64,000 nt of DNA from JAGQRJ01 sp041402045 (GTDB lineage: Bacteria; Planctomycetota; J058): positions 102,515-166,514 of the forward strand of contig JAWKSZ010000005.1 in NCBI GenBank assembly GCA_041402045.1, read 5' to 3'. The translations under genes and the position numbers were made by a program. Under the pieces are notes generated by a model. It was not told the DNA's origin, did no database searches, and was given only the letters and a program-made list of their open reading frames with translations. Every line of letters begins with the position of its first letter. Position 1 is the stretch's first letter. Of the stretch, positions 55,574 to 64,000 are shown in pieces.

Positions 55574-56768
55574 TCACGGACCGACCGGCACGTCCAGGGT
55601 CAGGTCGACCACCACCGCCTTGTGGTCGCTGATCAGCTTGCCGCTGTCGCCGTTCGTGCGCGGGCCGACGAGCTCGCCGCGGGTCGCGCGGAGCACCGTG
55701 CCCGACGCAGGGGCCGCGAGCACGTAGTCAATGCGCTTGGGCGAGCCGGCGCCGAGCACGCTCCCCGAGTAGCCCGGGCTCCCCGGCTCGGCCTCGGGCC
55801 ACAGGTCGCGCCAGCCGAGGGCGGTCGCGGCGTCGAGGGTCGGCGAGCCCGGGCGCGCGTTGTAGTCGCCGACGAGCAGCCGCGCGGCGGCCCCGCCGCC
55901 GAAGCCCGAGCGCGCGGCGGCCCGGACCTGCTCGACCCGCAGCGCGCGGTCGGGGGCGTCGCCCTTCTGGTGCAAGTGCAGGGAGCCCACGTCGAGCACG
56001 ACCCCCGAGGGGTGCCGCACCCGGACCCAGGTCACGCCGCGGGGGTAGTCCTCCAGACCCCGCGGACCGCGGGGCAGCGCCTCGCGCCCCACGCGCTCCA
56101 CCGGCCAGCGCGACAGCACGCCGTTGCCCATCCACGGCCCCACCCAACTGTACTGCGGAAGCCCTCGAACACCGCGCGGTAGCGCCCGCGCGCCTGGCGA
56201 GCCCCTTGACCTGGGGTGACGTCCCCCGGGTGATCCCCACCGTCTCCTGGAGACAGACCAGGTCCGGGTCCGCCGCGGCGATCGCTCGGGAGACCCGCCG
56301 CCCGCGCCACAGCCAGTCCTGCTTGAAGCCGAGCACGTTGAAGCTCATGACCCGCACCCGCGCGGTGCGCGAGAGCCGGCGCCAGCGCGCGGCGCGCCCG
56401 GACTGCGCGAAGCGCGCCTCCGCGCGCTGCGCGACGAAGTCCCCGAGCTCGGCCGACCGCGTGCGCGTGGGCGTTCCGCCCAGGGCGCCCGCCAGGCCCC
56501 CGGCCCCGCGCACCAGGTCCTCCCGGATCTGGAGCTGCTTGCCCACGCGCGTCGCCTGGCCCGCGAGCCCGCCCGCGGTGCCGTCGGCCCAGCGCAGGGG
56601 CCCGGCGTAGCGCAGGCTCCCGGCGGGCCCCGGCGCGACCTCGACCTCGGCGGTGAACCCGCCCCAGCCGGGCTCGGTGCCCTCCACCCGGTAGCGGCCA
56701 GGGCTCAGGCCGTCGGCGAACAGCGGGCTCAGCGCCACCAGGGCGAATAGGATCATGCTGCGTGTCAC
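55574..56768 (-). pseudogene. Secreted endonuclease/exonuclease/phosphatase-fold protein, frameshifted
   Basis: GTG at 56768 with GGAG; signal peptide VTRSMILFALVALSPLFADG. After a beta domain (YRVEGTEPGWGGFTAEVEVA) comes the EEP fold: VRVMSFNVLGFKQDW, LVCLQETVGI, then after the break VLDVGSLHLHQ, LLVGDYNARPGS, KRIDYVLA and SDHKAVVVDL, i.e. all metal and catalytic blocks (N, E, D-x-N, D-H). The frame is broken twice within about 50 bases near 56160-56200 (QVKGLARRAG / RYRAVFEGF / QYSWVGPWMG in three frames). Restored length about 397 residues. It would be a periplasmic metal-dependent phosphodiesterase or nuclease if the breaks are assembly errors. Confidence 0.75.
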
Positions 56769-56875
56769 GGCGTGCTCCGATCGAGTGCGGCTGCAAAGCA
56801 CACGAACAGGACAAGTGCCGTGTCACCGTGCGCGGGAAGCCGCTCGCGGGTCCTGGGAGCAAGCCGCGGGCCGAG

Positions 56876-59020
56876 CTAGCGGCCGCCGAGCTCGACCTCG
56901 ATCTGCCTCAGCATGTCCTGCGCCTTGGCGAAGAGATCCTCCCCTGGCGAGGACGCGGCGAGGTAGCGTTCGAGGTGCGTCTTCGCCCGCGCCCACTCCT
57001 CGAGCCCGAAGTACGCGACCCCACGCATGAAGTCCAGGTAGTGCGCCCCGAAGGTCGCGCGGTCGGCGGCGTCGGAGCGCAGCAGGGCCTCGGCAATCTC
57101 CAGGTCGCGCAGCCCGGCCTCCCACTCCTTCGCCACGACGCTCTCGCTGCGTGAACGATCGATATGCAGGCAGCCTCGGTGGAACCACGCGTCTGCGAGG
57201 CTCCCGTCCTTGGAGAGCGCCGTGCTGTAGGCCTCCTCCGCCTTCCGCCAGTCCCCTGCCTGGCGCTGGGGGTCGAGGTGCAGGGCCTTGCCCAGATAGA
57301 GGTGGGCCTCGGCCACGTCGTCGTCGAGTCGGATCGCGCGGCGCAGGAGGTCCTTGGCTGCCGCGTAGTCACGCCGGGAGACGCCGATCCCGCCCCGCAT
57401 GGTCAGCGCGCGCGCCGTGAGCTCCTCCGTCCCAGGGCGCGACTCCGCGAGCGCGAGCACCCGCTCCAGGTCGCGATCGGCCAAGTCCTTGGCGTCCAGC
57501 ACGAGCTCGATTCGCGCGCGCAGCATCCAGGAGTCGATCCGGCGCGCGTCCAGGTTCAGGGCCTCCGTCGCGTAGCTCCGCGCGCGCTGCGGCTGCCCCT
57601 CCCGCCAGAGCGCGAGCTCCGCCAGGGTCAGCCAGGCGAACGCCTCGGGACGGATCGCGTTGGCGCGCTCGGCGTCTTCCTTCGCCCGCGCGCACACCGC
57701 CGGTCCGGAGGTCACCACCCCGGACGAGGTGCGCTCGAGCCGGGCGTAGGCCCGCAGCGCCAGGGCGCGCGAGTCGCTGGGGTCGAGCTCGTGCGCCTCG
57801 ACCAGGAGGCCGAGCACTCCGCGATCGCGGCACCCGCTGGCGTAGTAGCGCGCCTCGGCCAGGAGGACCCGGGCCTCCGAGGACCCGGGGTCCAGCGCTC
57901 GCGCCTGATCCGCGCTCGCGATCGCGAGGGAGGGCACCCCCTCGGCCAGGCGAACCCGCGCCAGGGCCAGGTAGGCGGGGACCAGCTTCCGATCGAGCTC
58001 GATCGCCCGCTCGAGCTCGGTCGTGGCGTCGCCGAAGCGCGAGTCCAGCTCCTGCTCGAGGCCCCGCGCCAGCGCGCCCAACGCCCCCTCGGGGTCGACC
58101 TCCTGCGCGCGGTGCAGGCACTTCAGGGCCGCGCGACCGTCGCGCTCGAACCGGCAGAGTTCGCTCTCGAACACGTAGGCCGCGGCGGAGGTGCCGCTGG
58201 CGAGCGCTTGCTGGAGGAGCGTTCGCGCGCCTCGAGTGATCTCGGTTGCTTCCGCGCCAGGGTCGCCCAGCGCTGCGCGGCGATCCAACGCGAAGCGCAG
58301 CCGGGCGGACTCGACCCAGGCCTCGGTCAGGGTCCGGTCGATCGCGAGCGCCTCCTCATGGATCTGCAGGCGCTCCTCCAGCGTCGACGCGTCCCCGAGC
58401 CGAGCCAGGACCGCCAGGGCCTGGCTGCGGCGCTCGCGGATGGCCGCGCGCTCCCGCAGATCCGCGAACGCTCGCGAGAACTCGGGGGTCGCCTTCAAGG
58501 CCGGCGGCAGCGCTTCGCCCGCGCGCAGCTTGGCCTCGAGGTCGTCGTCTCCCTCCGGGAGCGCCAGCCAGAGCTCGAGGGGATAGCGCCCGTCGACCTT
58601 GGAGCCCGCGACCGAGAGGCCGACGCTGACCACCCCGGCCACGGCGACTCCCGCGACGAGCACGATCCACGGAGCCATGGAGGGCTCCCGCCGCAGCGAG
58701 GAGCGACCCACGCCCCAGCGCGGGGGGCGGAGCGCCTCTTCGTCCTCGTCCTCGTCCTCCTCCCAGCCGAACCCTGGAGGAGCGGAGGGGCCGCTCTGCG
58801 GCGGAAGCTCCTTCTCGACGATCGCGTCGACTCCCTTCGAGCAGGGTCCGCAGGCCGGACGGGCGAGCTCCTCAACGCGGCCTTCGAGTCCGGCCTGCAG
58901 GCTCTGCAAGACCCGGGCGCGCACGTCGGGGCTGGGACCCACGGGGTCGAGGTGTTGGTGCATGAGGCCCTCCAGGGCGTCGTCGTCGTCGGGGAGCGGG
59001 GGAAAGCCGGCGTCGGTCAT
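56876..59020 (-). CDS. TPR-repeat membrane protein coupled to an ECF sigma factor
   Basis: 714 residues. ATG overlaps the TGA of the sigma gene. The N-terminus (about 1-60) has short acidic helices (PPLPDDDDALEGLMHQHLD) and ARPACGPCSKGVDA, a CxxC pair that could act like an anti-sigma zinc site. An acidic stretch (EEDEDEDEE) leads to a membrane helix (MAPWIVLVAGVAVAGVVSVG, about 118-137). About 550 residues of TPR follow, with at least eight repeats (RTLTEAWVESARLRFALDRR, RKLVPAYLALARVRLAEG, DDDVAEAHLYLGKALHLDP). The layout suggests a membrane regulator of the sigma factor sensing through extracytoplasmic TPRs. Confidence 0.85.
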   Translation of the reverse strand: MTDAGFPPLPDDDDALEGLMHQHLDPVGPSPDVRARVLQSLQAGLEGRVEELARPACGPCSKGVDAIVEKELPPQSGPSAPPGFGWEEDEDEDEEALRPPRWGVGRSSLRREPSMAPWIVLVAGVAVAGVVSVGLSVAGSKVDGRYPLELWLALPEGDDDLEAKLRAGEALPPALKATPEFSRAFADLRERAAIRERRSQALAVLARLGDASTLEERLQIHEEALAIDRTLTEAWVESARLRFALDRRAALGDPGAEATEITRGARTLLQQALASGTSAAAYVFESELCRFERDGRAALKCLHRAQEVDPEGALGALARGLEQELDSRFGDATTELERAIELDRKLVPAYLALARVRLAEGVPSLAIASADQARALDPGSSEARVLLAEARYYASGCRDRGVLGLLVEAHELDPSDSRALALRAYARLERTSSGVVTSGPAVCARAKEDAERANAIRPEAFAWLTLAELALWREGQPQRARSYATEALNLDARRIDSWMLRARIELVLDAKDLADRDLERVLALAESRPGTEELTARALTMRGGIGVSRRDYAAAKDLLRRAIRLDDDVAEAHLYLGKALHLDPQRQAGDWRKAEEAYSTALSKDGSLADAWFHRGCLHIDRSRSESVVAKEWEAGLRDLEIAEALLRSDAADRATFGAHYLDFMRGVAYFGLEEWARAKTHLERYLAASSPGEDLFAKAQDMLRQIEVELGGR

Positions 59021-59568
59021 GGGGTTCCTCCCGGGGTGAGCTGGGCGTAGGCCGCGCGGAACGCCGCGCGGGCCCGGTGCAGGAGCGAGCCCACCGCCGC
59101 GGGGGTCGTGTCCAGGGCCGCCGCGATCGCCTCGAGCGACTGCCCCTGGTGGTATTTCATGGCCAGCGCGGTCTGGTGCCGCGGGCTGAGCGCGCTGAAC
59201 GCGAGGTTCACGCCCTCCCCGACGCCGCCGCGCGTGGGCTCGACGGGCACGTCGCGCTCGCCCAGGGGCTCGGTCGGCCGCCGCGCGCGGGTCCGCAGGC
59301 GCTGGCGCAGCTCGTTGCGCGCGATCCCCAGGAGCCACGCCCCGAAGGCGCCGCGCTCGCAGTCGAACTGCGCGATCCGCTCCACCGCCCGCAGGAAGGT
59401 GTCGTGGAACACGTCGTCGGTCAGCGCGCGGTCCCGGTCGAGGCGGTGGTAGAGGAAGCCGTAGATCGCGTCCTCGTGCGCGCGGTAGAGCGCCGCCCAG
59501 GCTGCGGAGTCGCCGTCGCGCGCGCGGCGCGCGAGGGCTTCCGAGGTCGTCGTCGGGGGATCGCTCAC
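59017..59568 (-). CDS. RNA polymerase sigma factor, ECF type
   Basis: 183 residues from a GTG (a longer frame to 59631 exists). Region 2: DGDSAAWAALYRAHEDAIYG, LTDDVFHDTFLRAVERIAQF and AFGAWLLGIARNELRQRLR. Region 4: FSALSPRHQTALAMKYHQGQ, SLEAIAAALDTTPAAVGSLL. The stop overlaps the start of the TPR membrane protein (ATGA), giving a coupled sigma/regulator pair like the one at 22751. Upstream, 72 bases to the next gene hold GGGATAGAG, a weak -10. Confidence 0.9.
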   Translation of the reverse strand: MSDPPTTTSEALARRARDGDSAAWAALYRAHEDAIYGFLYHRLDRDRALTDDVFHDTFLRAVERIAQFDCERGAFGAWLLGIARNELRQRLRTRARRPTEPLGERDVPVEPTRGGVGEGVNLAFSALSPRHQTALAMKYHQGQSLEAIAAALDTTPAAVGSLLHRARAAFRAAYAQLTPGGTP

Positions 59569-59640
59569 GGTCACACCCGCTCTATCCCGGCGCGCCCCGG
59601 ATTTGACGCGGCACCTGAAGAAGGGCCACAAACCCCACGG

Positions 59641-61425
59641 CTAGGTGGACTTGAAGGCCTGCTCCGAGGGCGCGGGCTCGGGCTCCTCGACCGGCGGCGA
59701 CTCGGGCTGGGGCGGCTCCACGGGCCTCGGCGCGAGGGCGTCCAGGTCCACGGCCTCCTTGGCCAGCACGGCGCGCGCCAAGGCGCGGGTCGCCTGGCCC
59801 ACCGACTCGGCCTCCAGCGCCCGCCGCGCGAGGCGGCCGGTGGTGACCTTGTCGTCGCGCCGGTCGGCCAGCGCGGCGGGGAGCAGCTCCTCGCCGCTCT
59901 CGAGCAGCTCGGGGTCGACCTCGGGCCCCAACAGCCGCGCGCGCAGCACGTCCAGCGCCGGCCGGTAGCGCGCCTCGACGTGGTCCAGGTGCCGCCGACG
60001 GTCGGCGATCTCCCAGAAGTTCTCCTCCCGCGCGGCGAGGATCTGGGCCACCGCGCCGGCGAGCTGCTCCCGCGGCAGCTTCTCCAGCTCGCCGACCAGC
60101 GCGTCCACCGCGCGGCGGTCCTCGCTGGTGTGCAGCTTGGCCGCGAGGATCAACTGCGCCTTGACCACCCCGGGCATGCTCGAGAGCCCGGCCTCGTTGC
60201 GGTCGAGCTCGATCAGCGCGGCCAGGAGCTGATCCCGGACCTCGCTCCGTCGGCGGAAGGCGAGCTCGACCAGCGAGGCAATGTCGTAGGCCACCACGTT
60301 GATCAGGAACCCGAGGCCCATGCGCACGGCCTGGTGCCCGTAGTAGTCGAGGAAGAACGTGACCCGCACCACGTGCTGCGGGTCGCAGTCGAGGATCTCC
60401 TCGGCGAAGCGCCGATACTGATACACGAACTTGTAGAAGGTGTCCGGGTGCCGGCGCTGGAGCGAGGCGCGGAGGAAGGTGTTGAAGAACAGGGTCACCT
60501 GCTCCTTGACCCCCGCGTCCCCCGACTGCGCGGCGGCGACGCCGAAGTAGCGCGTGCTCGCGGCGAGCGAGGCCACGATCTCGGGCAGGCGCCCGATCGC
60601 CAGGGGCAGCACCAGGCCGAACTCCTGGAGGATCGCGACCTCTACGCTCGCCTGCTGGCGGTGCGCCTCCTGGATCAGCTCGGGGCCCAGGCCCTGGATC
60701 TCGCCGCGCGCGGCGCGGAACCACTCCCGCGGCAGGTCGACCTTGCACTGCTGGTAGGTGTGGAACACGTCGTTGAGCGCGCGCAGGCCCTCGAACACCG
60801 TGTCGCGGTCGTAGCGGTCGACCGAGCGCAGCACGATCTTGCCCAGGTATTGGATCGTCTCCAGCACCTCGTGCCGCAGCTCGGCGATCTCCTCGACCCG
60901 CCCGCGCTTGGCGCGCTCGAGGGCCCGGGTCACCTCGCGCTCCAGGCGCTGCACGATCGTGCGCGGGATCAGGAAGCGCAGCACGTAGCCCACGTAGGGC
61001 ACGATCAGGACGAGCGCCCCCAAGGTCAGGAGCACGGACACGAAGATCCTGAGCTGCGCGGTGTGCGGCGAGAGCGTGTCGAACACCACGTAGGCGTTCC
61101 AGAGCACGAAGGCGTTGGTGACCACGAAGTAGCCGAGGGCCAGGCGGTTGATCCGGTCGGCGACGAAGAGCTCGATCAGCTTGGGCGTGTAGACGTTCGC
61201 CGTGAGCGGGATCGCGATCGCGCACAGGGCCACGAGCATGGACAGCGCGACGCCGAGCATGCGCGAGAGGTCGCGCATGATCTCGGTCGAGCCGGTGTGC
61301 GCCTCGTAGGGCTCGAACAGGACCGGGATCGCCAACGGCGCGACCTCGGCGATCACCCACCCCGCGAGCACCGCCACGAGCCCAGAGCCGAGCGCGAGTC
61401 CAACGGTGCGCAGGCGCGTGTCCAT
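59641..61425 (-). CDS. Large polytopic membrane protein, DUF2254-like
   Basis: 594 residues. Four membrane helices in the first 165 residues (VGLALGSGLVAVLAGWVIAE, MLGVALSMLVALCAIAIPL, LGYFVVTNAFVLWNAYVVF, IFVSVLLTLGALVLIVPYVG) with TANVYTPKLIELFVADRINR between. Then about 400 mostly helical cytosolic residues (KRGRVEEIAELRHEVLETIQ, FYKFVYQYRRFAEEIL) and a Pro/Glu tail. The head resembles the DUF2254 membrane family; the match is weak and I cannot confirm it. Leaderless-type promoter (TAGGAT, 6 nt from ATG). Divergent from malQ by 94 bases. Confidence 0.7.
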   Translation of the reverse strand: MDTRLRTVGLALGSGLVAVLAGWVIAEVAPLAIPVLFEPYEAHTGSTEIMRDLSRMLGVALSMLVALCAIAIPLTANVYTPKLIELFVADRINRLALGYFVVTNAFVLWNAYVVFDTLSPHTAQLRIFVSVLLTLGALVLIVPYVGYVLRFLIPRTIVQRLEREVTRALERAKRGRVEEIAELRHEVLETIQYLGKIVLRSVDRYDRDTVFEGLRALNDVFHTYQQCKVDLPREWFRAARGEIQGLGPELIQEAHRQQASVEVAILQEFGLVLPLAIGRLPEIVASLAASTRYFGVAAAQSGDAGVKEQVTLFFNTFLRASLQRRHPDTFYKFVYQYRRFAEEILDCDPQHVVRVTFFLDYYGHQAVRMGLGFLINVVAYDIASLVELAFRRRSEVRDQLLAALIELDRNEAGLSSMPGVVKAQLILAAKLHTSEDRRAVDALVGELEKLPREQLAGAVAQILAAREENFWEIADRRRHLDHVEARYRPALDVLRARLLGPEVDPELLESGEELLPAALADRRDDKVTTGRLARRALEAESVGQATRALARAVLAKEAVDLDALAPRPVEPPQPESPPVEEPEPAPSEQAFKST

Positions 61426-61431
61426 GTCGGG

Positions 61432-61437
61432 ATCCTA
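61432..61437 (-). promoter_or_regulatory. Predicted -10 element of a leaderless transcript
   Basis: TAGGAT on the minus strand lies 6 nt before the ATG at 61425. Confidence 0.5.
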
Positions 61438-61507
61438 CCAGCCGCGCCCGAACCCCAGGGATCGGGGTCGGGCCGCGCTCAGCCGCCTCCCCCTCCGGGA
61501 TCCGGGC

Positions 61508-61513
61508 TATCCT
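61508..61513 (+). promoter_or_regulatory. Predicted -10 element of a leaderless transcript
   Basis: TATCCT lies 6 nt before the GTG at 61520; the intervening CGGCGC has no Shine-Dalgarno. Confidence 0.5.
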
Positions 61514-61519
61514 CGGCGC

Positions 61520-63016
61520 GTGACGCCACTCCGCCCCACCGACGCCCGCCGCGCGGGCGTGCTCGCGCACCCCACCTCGCTCCCCGGCCCCTTCGGCCAG
61601 GGTGACCTGGGGCCCGCCACCCACGCCTTCGTCGCGCGCCTGGCCGCCGCGGGGCAGCGCCTGTGGCAGGTCCTGCCCCTCGGCCCTCCGGGCTACGGCG
61701 GCTCGCCCTACGCCGCGGCCTCGGCCTTCGCCGGCGACCCGCTCCTGATCAGCCCCGAGCGCCTCGTCGACCGCGGTCTGCTCCCGGCGCAGGTCCTCGA
61801 GCGCCGCTTCCCCGAGGGCGCGGTCGCAGGCGAGGCCAGCGCCTGGCGCCGCGACCTCCTGCGCCAGGCCTGCGCCACCTTCCACGCCGACAAGAGCCCT
61901 GACGATCAGCGCGCCTTCGCCGCCTGGCGCGAGGCCGAGCGCGACTGGCTGGCGCCCTACGCGCTGTTCACCGCGCTGCGCCGCGCCGAAGGCGAGGCCG
62001 CGCACTGGACCTGGCCCCGCGCCCGCCGCCCGCTGCCCCACCAGCGCCAGGCCCTGCGCGCGGAGCTGGCCCTGGCCGTCGAGGACGCGGCCCTCGAGCA
62101 GTGGCTGTTCGCCGAGCAGTGGGACGCGCTCCTGGCCCACGCCCACGCCCACGGGGTCGAGGTCATGGGCGACGCGCCGATCTTCGTGGCCCGCGACAGC
62201 GCCGACGTGTGGGCCCAGCCCGAGCTGTTCCTGCTCGACGCCCACGGCGAGCCCGAGGTGATCGCCGGCGTGCCCCCGGACTACTTCTCCCCCGAGGGCC
62301 AGCGCTGGGGTAACCCGCTCTACGACTGGGCCGTGCACGCGCGCACCGGCTACGCCTGGTGGGTCGAGCGCATGCGCCAGGCCTTCGCCCGCCACGACTG
62401 GGTGCGGATCGACCACTTCCGCGGCTTCGCCAGCTACTGGGAGGTGCCCGCCAGCGCCGAGACCGCGGTCGACGGGCGCTGGGTCCCGGGCCCCGGCCCC
62501 GCGCTGTTCGCCGCGATCGAGGAGGCCCTCGGGCCCCAGGGGATCGTGGCCGAGGACCTGGGCGAGCTGACCCCGGACGTCCCCGCGCTGCTCGAGGTCA
62601 CCGGCTTCCCCGGCATGAAGGTGCTGCAGTTCGCCTGGGACGAGGAGCAGGGCGCCGAGCACCCGTTCCTCCCGGCGAACTACCCCGAGGACGGGCGCTG
62701 CGTGGTCTACACCGGGACCCACGACAACCAGACCACCGCCGGCTGGTATGCGGGCCTCGACGCGAAGACCAAGAGGCTCGTCGACCAGGGCGTCCCCGGC
62801 GACGACAAGGTGTGGGGTCTGCTCGAGCTCGGCTGGCGCTCGCGGGCGTTCATGGCCCTCGCCCCGCTCCAGGACCTGCTCGGCCTCGGCGACGAGGCCC
62901 GGCTCAACACCCCGGGCAAGGCCGAGGGCAACTGGGCCTGGCGCGCGACGCCCGCGCAGCTCGACGCGCTGCCCTGGGAGCGCCTGCGCGAGCTGACCCA
63001 GGCCTCCGAGCGCTAG
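61520..63016 (+). CDS. malQ: 4-alpha-glucanotransferase (amylomaltase, GH77)
   Basis: 498 residues from a GTG; an upstream frame to 61406 lacks coding character. GH77 motifs: GVLAHPTSLPGPFGQGDLG, RLWQVLPLGPPGYGGSPYAA, EVMGDAPIFVARDSADVWA, WGNPLYDW, nucleophile D298 in WVRIDHFRGF, acid/base E345 in IVAEDLGEL, transition-state D402 in GTHDNQTTAGW. The length is normal. It transfers maltooligosaccharide units in cytosolic glycogen/maltodextrin metabolism. TATCCT -10 at 6 nt. The stop overlaps the convergent kinase stop by 4 bases. No other glycogen genes are in the window. Confidence 0.96.
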   Translation: MTPLRPTDARRAGVLAHPTSLPGPFGQGDLGPATHAFVARLAAAGQRLWQVLPLGPPGYGGSPYAAASAFAGDPLLISPERLVDRGLLPAQVLERRFPEGAVAGEASAWRRDLLRQACATFHADKSPDDQRAFAAWREAERDWLAPYALFTALRRAEGEAAHWTWPRARRPLPHQRQALRAELALAVEDAALEQWLFAEQWDALLAHAHAHGVEVMGDAPIFVARDSADVWAQPELFLLDAHGEPEVIAGVPPDYFSPEGQRWGNPLYDWAVHARTGYAWWVERMRQAFARHDWVRIDHFRGFASYWEVPASAETAVDGRWVPGPGPALFAAIEEALGPQGIVAEDLGELTPDVPALLEVTGFPGMKVLQFAWDEEQGAEHPFLPANYPEDGRCVVYTGTHDNQTTAGWYAGLDAKTKRLVDQGVPGDDKVWGLLELGWRSRAFMALAPLQDLLGLGDEARLNTPGKAEGNWAWRATPAQLDALPWERLRELTQASER

Positions 63017-64000
63017 AGCACCGGGGAAATGTCGCTCGAGGAGCCGAGGTCGTCGGCGATCCGCTCGAGCACCAGCGCCACCTCGCCCGGGGTCTGGGGG
63101 CGCTCGGCCGGGGTCTTGGCCAAGAGCCGGCGCACGAGGTCGGCGGTGCGCGGGTGGACCTCGGGGTTCACGGCGCGCACGTCCGGCACCTCGGCGGTCA
63201 GGTGCGCGAGCATGAGCTCCACCGTGCTGCGCCCGGAGTAGGGCGGCTTGCCGCATAGCGCGTAGTAGAGCGTGGCCCCCAACGAGTAGAGGTCCGAGCG
63301 CACGTCGAGGGCGTCGCCGTTGGCCTGCTCGGGGGACATGGTCACCGGGGTGCCCACGATCGAGCCCGGCGCCTCGAGCGGCGCCCGGTGGCTCTCCATG
63401 GCCAGCCCCAGGTCGGTGAGCTTGGCGTCGCCGGTGGGGGCCAGGAGCACGTTCTGGGGCTTCACGTCGCGGTGCACGAGCCCGGCCTCGCTGATCGCCT
63501 CCAGCGCGCGGGCCACGTCGCGCCCGATCCGCAGCACGTCGCGCTCGGGCAACCTCTGGTAGCGCTGGATCAGCTGCAGGAGGGTAGGCCCGTCCACGAG
63601 CTCCATGACGTAGTAGATCCGCCGGTGCACGCGCCCGACCTCGTGCAGCACGACCAGGTTCGGGTGGCGCAGGCGCGCGATCGTGCGCGCCTCGGCCATG
63701 AGGTGCTCGGCCTCGGTGGCCTCCATGTGCTCGGTGCGGAACAGCTTGATCGCGACCTCGCGCTCGATCAGCTCGTGGCGCCCGCGGAGCACGAGGCTCG
63801 TGACCCCGCTGCCCAGGAGGTCCAGCACCTGATAGCCCGGGATCTGCAGGCGCTCGTTGCGCGCGGCCTCGATCGCGCGGTCGATCTGCTCCAGCTCGTC
63901 GGGGCGCAGCACCCCGCGCTCGGTGAGGACCTCGCGCAGGGCCGGGCGCGGCTCGTCGTGGGCCGCCTGCTCCTCGAGCGCGCGCTCGAGCTCGGGCACG
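63013..64000 (-). CDS. Ser/Thr protein kinase (5' end possibly outside window)
   Basis: At least 328 residues; the only candidate start in view is a GTG at 63999, one base from the edge, so the N-terminus may be incomplete. Residues about 18-50 are the small helical module (LREVLTERGVLRPDELEQID). Kinase domain about 55-320: LGSGVTSLVLRGR, AIKLFR lysine, HRDVKPQNVLL, DLG instead of DFG (KLTDLGLA), GTPVTMSPEQA. It ends soon after the kinase fold (ADDLGSSSDISPVL) without a membrane helix, unlike the kinases at 13229 and 36009. Convergent with malQ, 4-base overlap. Confidence 0.9.
   Translation of the reverse strand, partial: VPELERALEEQAAHDEPRPALREVLTERGVLRPDELEQIDRAIEAARNERLQIPGYQVLDLLGSGVTSLVLRGRHELIEREVAIKLFRTEHMEATEAEHLMAEARTIARLRHPNLVVLHEVGRVHRRIYYVMELVDGPTLLQLIQRYQRLPERDVLRIGRDVARALEAISEAGLVHRDVKPQNVLLAPTGDAKLTDLGLAMESHRAPLEAPGSIVGTPVTMSPEQANGDALDVRSDLYSLGATLYYALCGKPPYSGRSTVELMLAHLTAEVPDVRAVNPEVHPRTADLVRRLLAKTPAERPQTPGEVALVLERIADDLGSSSDISPVL

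Overview
This is a very GC-rich (about 70% by eye) bacterial chromosomal segment with about 45 supportable protein genes and several interspersed-repeat and mobile-DNA zones. The gene content is Gram-negative: an LpxR-type lipid A deacylase, an LpxL-type acyltransferase and many signal peptides. It is rich in eukaryote-like signalling (four Ser/Thr kinases, FHA domains, PP2C phosphatase, NtrC regulators, ECF sigma factors), FG-GAP and NHL propellers, and MoxR/DUF58/vWA operons. This mix, and kinases carrying a small GspE/MshE-N-like helical module, fits Planctomycetota best. Myxococcota is the main alternative and I cannot exclude it.

Layout. 0-9 kb: a kinase-ATPase signalling protein (runs off the left edge) with a hybrid histidine kinase, a secreted unknown, RuvX, a cysteine-peptidase-like protein, a MshEN/CheX-like protein and LpxR. 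8-15 kb: coiled-coil protein, two tandem FG-GAP proteins (the second frameshifted), a membrane protein and a Ser/Thr kinase. 15-23 kb is an accessory zone: a REP-type tyrosine transposase beside a double-hairpin repeat, a 104-bp direct repeat flanking a small ORF, a Lys/Ala/Pro repeat relic, a decayed group II intron (18575-20686), an orphan helical protein, and an iteron-like array of eight palindromes inside an inverted-repeat-bounded segment. 23-28 kb: ECF sigma/anti-sigma pair hit by a MITE, purine nucleoside phosphorylase, acyltransferase (frameshifted) and a flavin-dependent halogenase-like oxidoreductase. 28-29.4 kb: a non-coding array of 170-250-bp repeats. 29.5-36 kb: a minus-strand operon FHA-GAF-PP2C / DusB / membrane protein / NtrC / NtrC with a degenerate receiver. 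36-41 kb: kinase, DUF58 protein, coiled-coil protein, Ogt with a coupled 35-residue membrane peptide. 41-51.4 kb: an aerotolerance-like locus (Gln/Gly-repeat membrane protein, NHL lipoprotein, vWA/amidotransferase-like protein, MoxR, DUF58, BatA-like protein). 51.4-64 kb: FHA protein, PcfJ-like protein, unknowns, a frameshifted endonuclease/phosphatase-fold protein, ECF sigma with a TPR partner, a large membrane protein, MalQ and a kinase that runs off the right edge.

Two window-wide signals stand out. First, the tetranucleotide CATC/GATG is strongly avoided in the resident genes, through synonymous choices such as rare ATA or ATT isoleucine codons after a C, but it is present at ordinary density in the accessory zone. 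Second, genes lacking a Shine-Dalgarno often have a TANNNT -10 hexamer only 6-9 nt before the start codon, which suggests leaderless transcripts; genes with a Shine-Dalgarno have it about 16-37 nt away. Five genes carry single-base frameshifts; I cannot tell real decay from assembly error.
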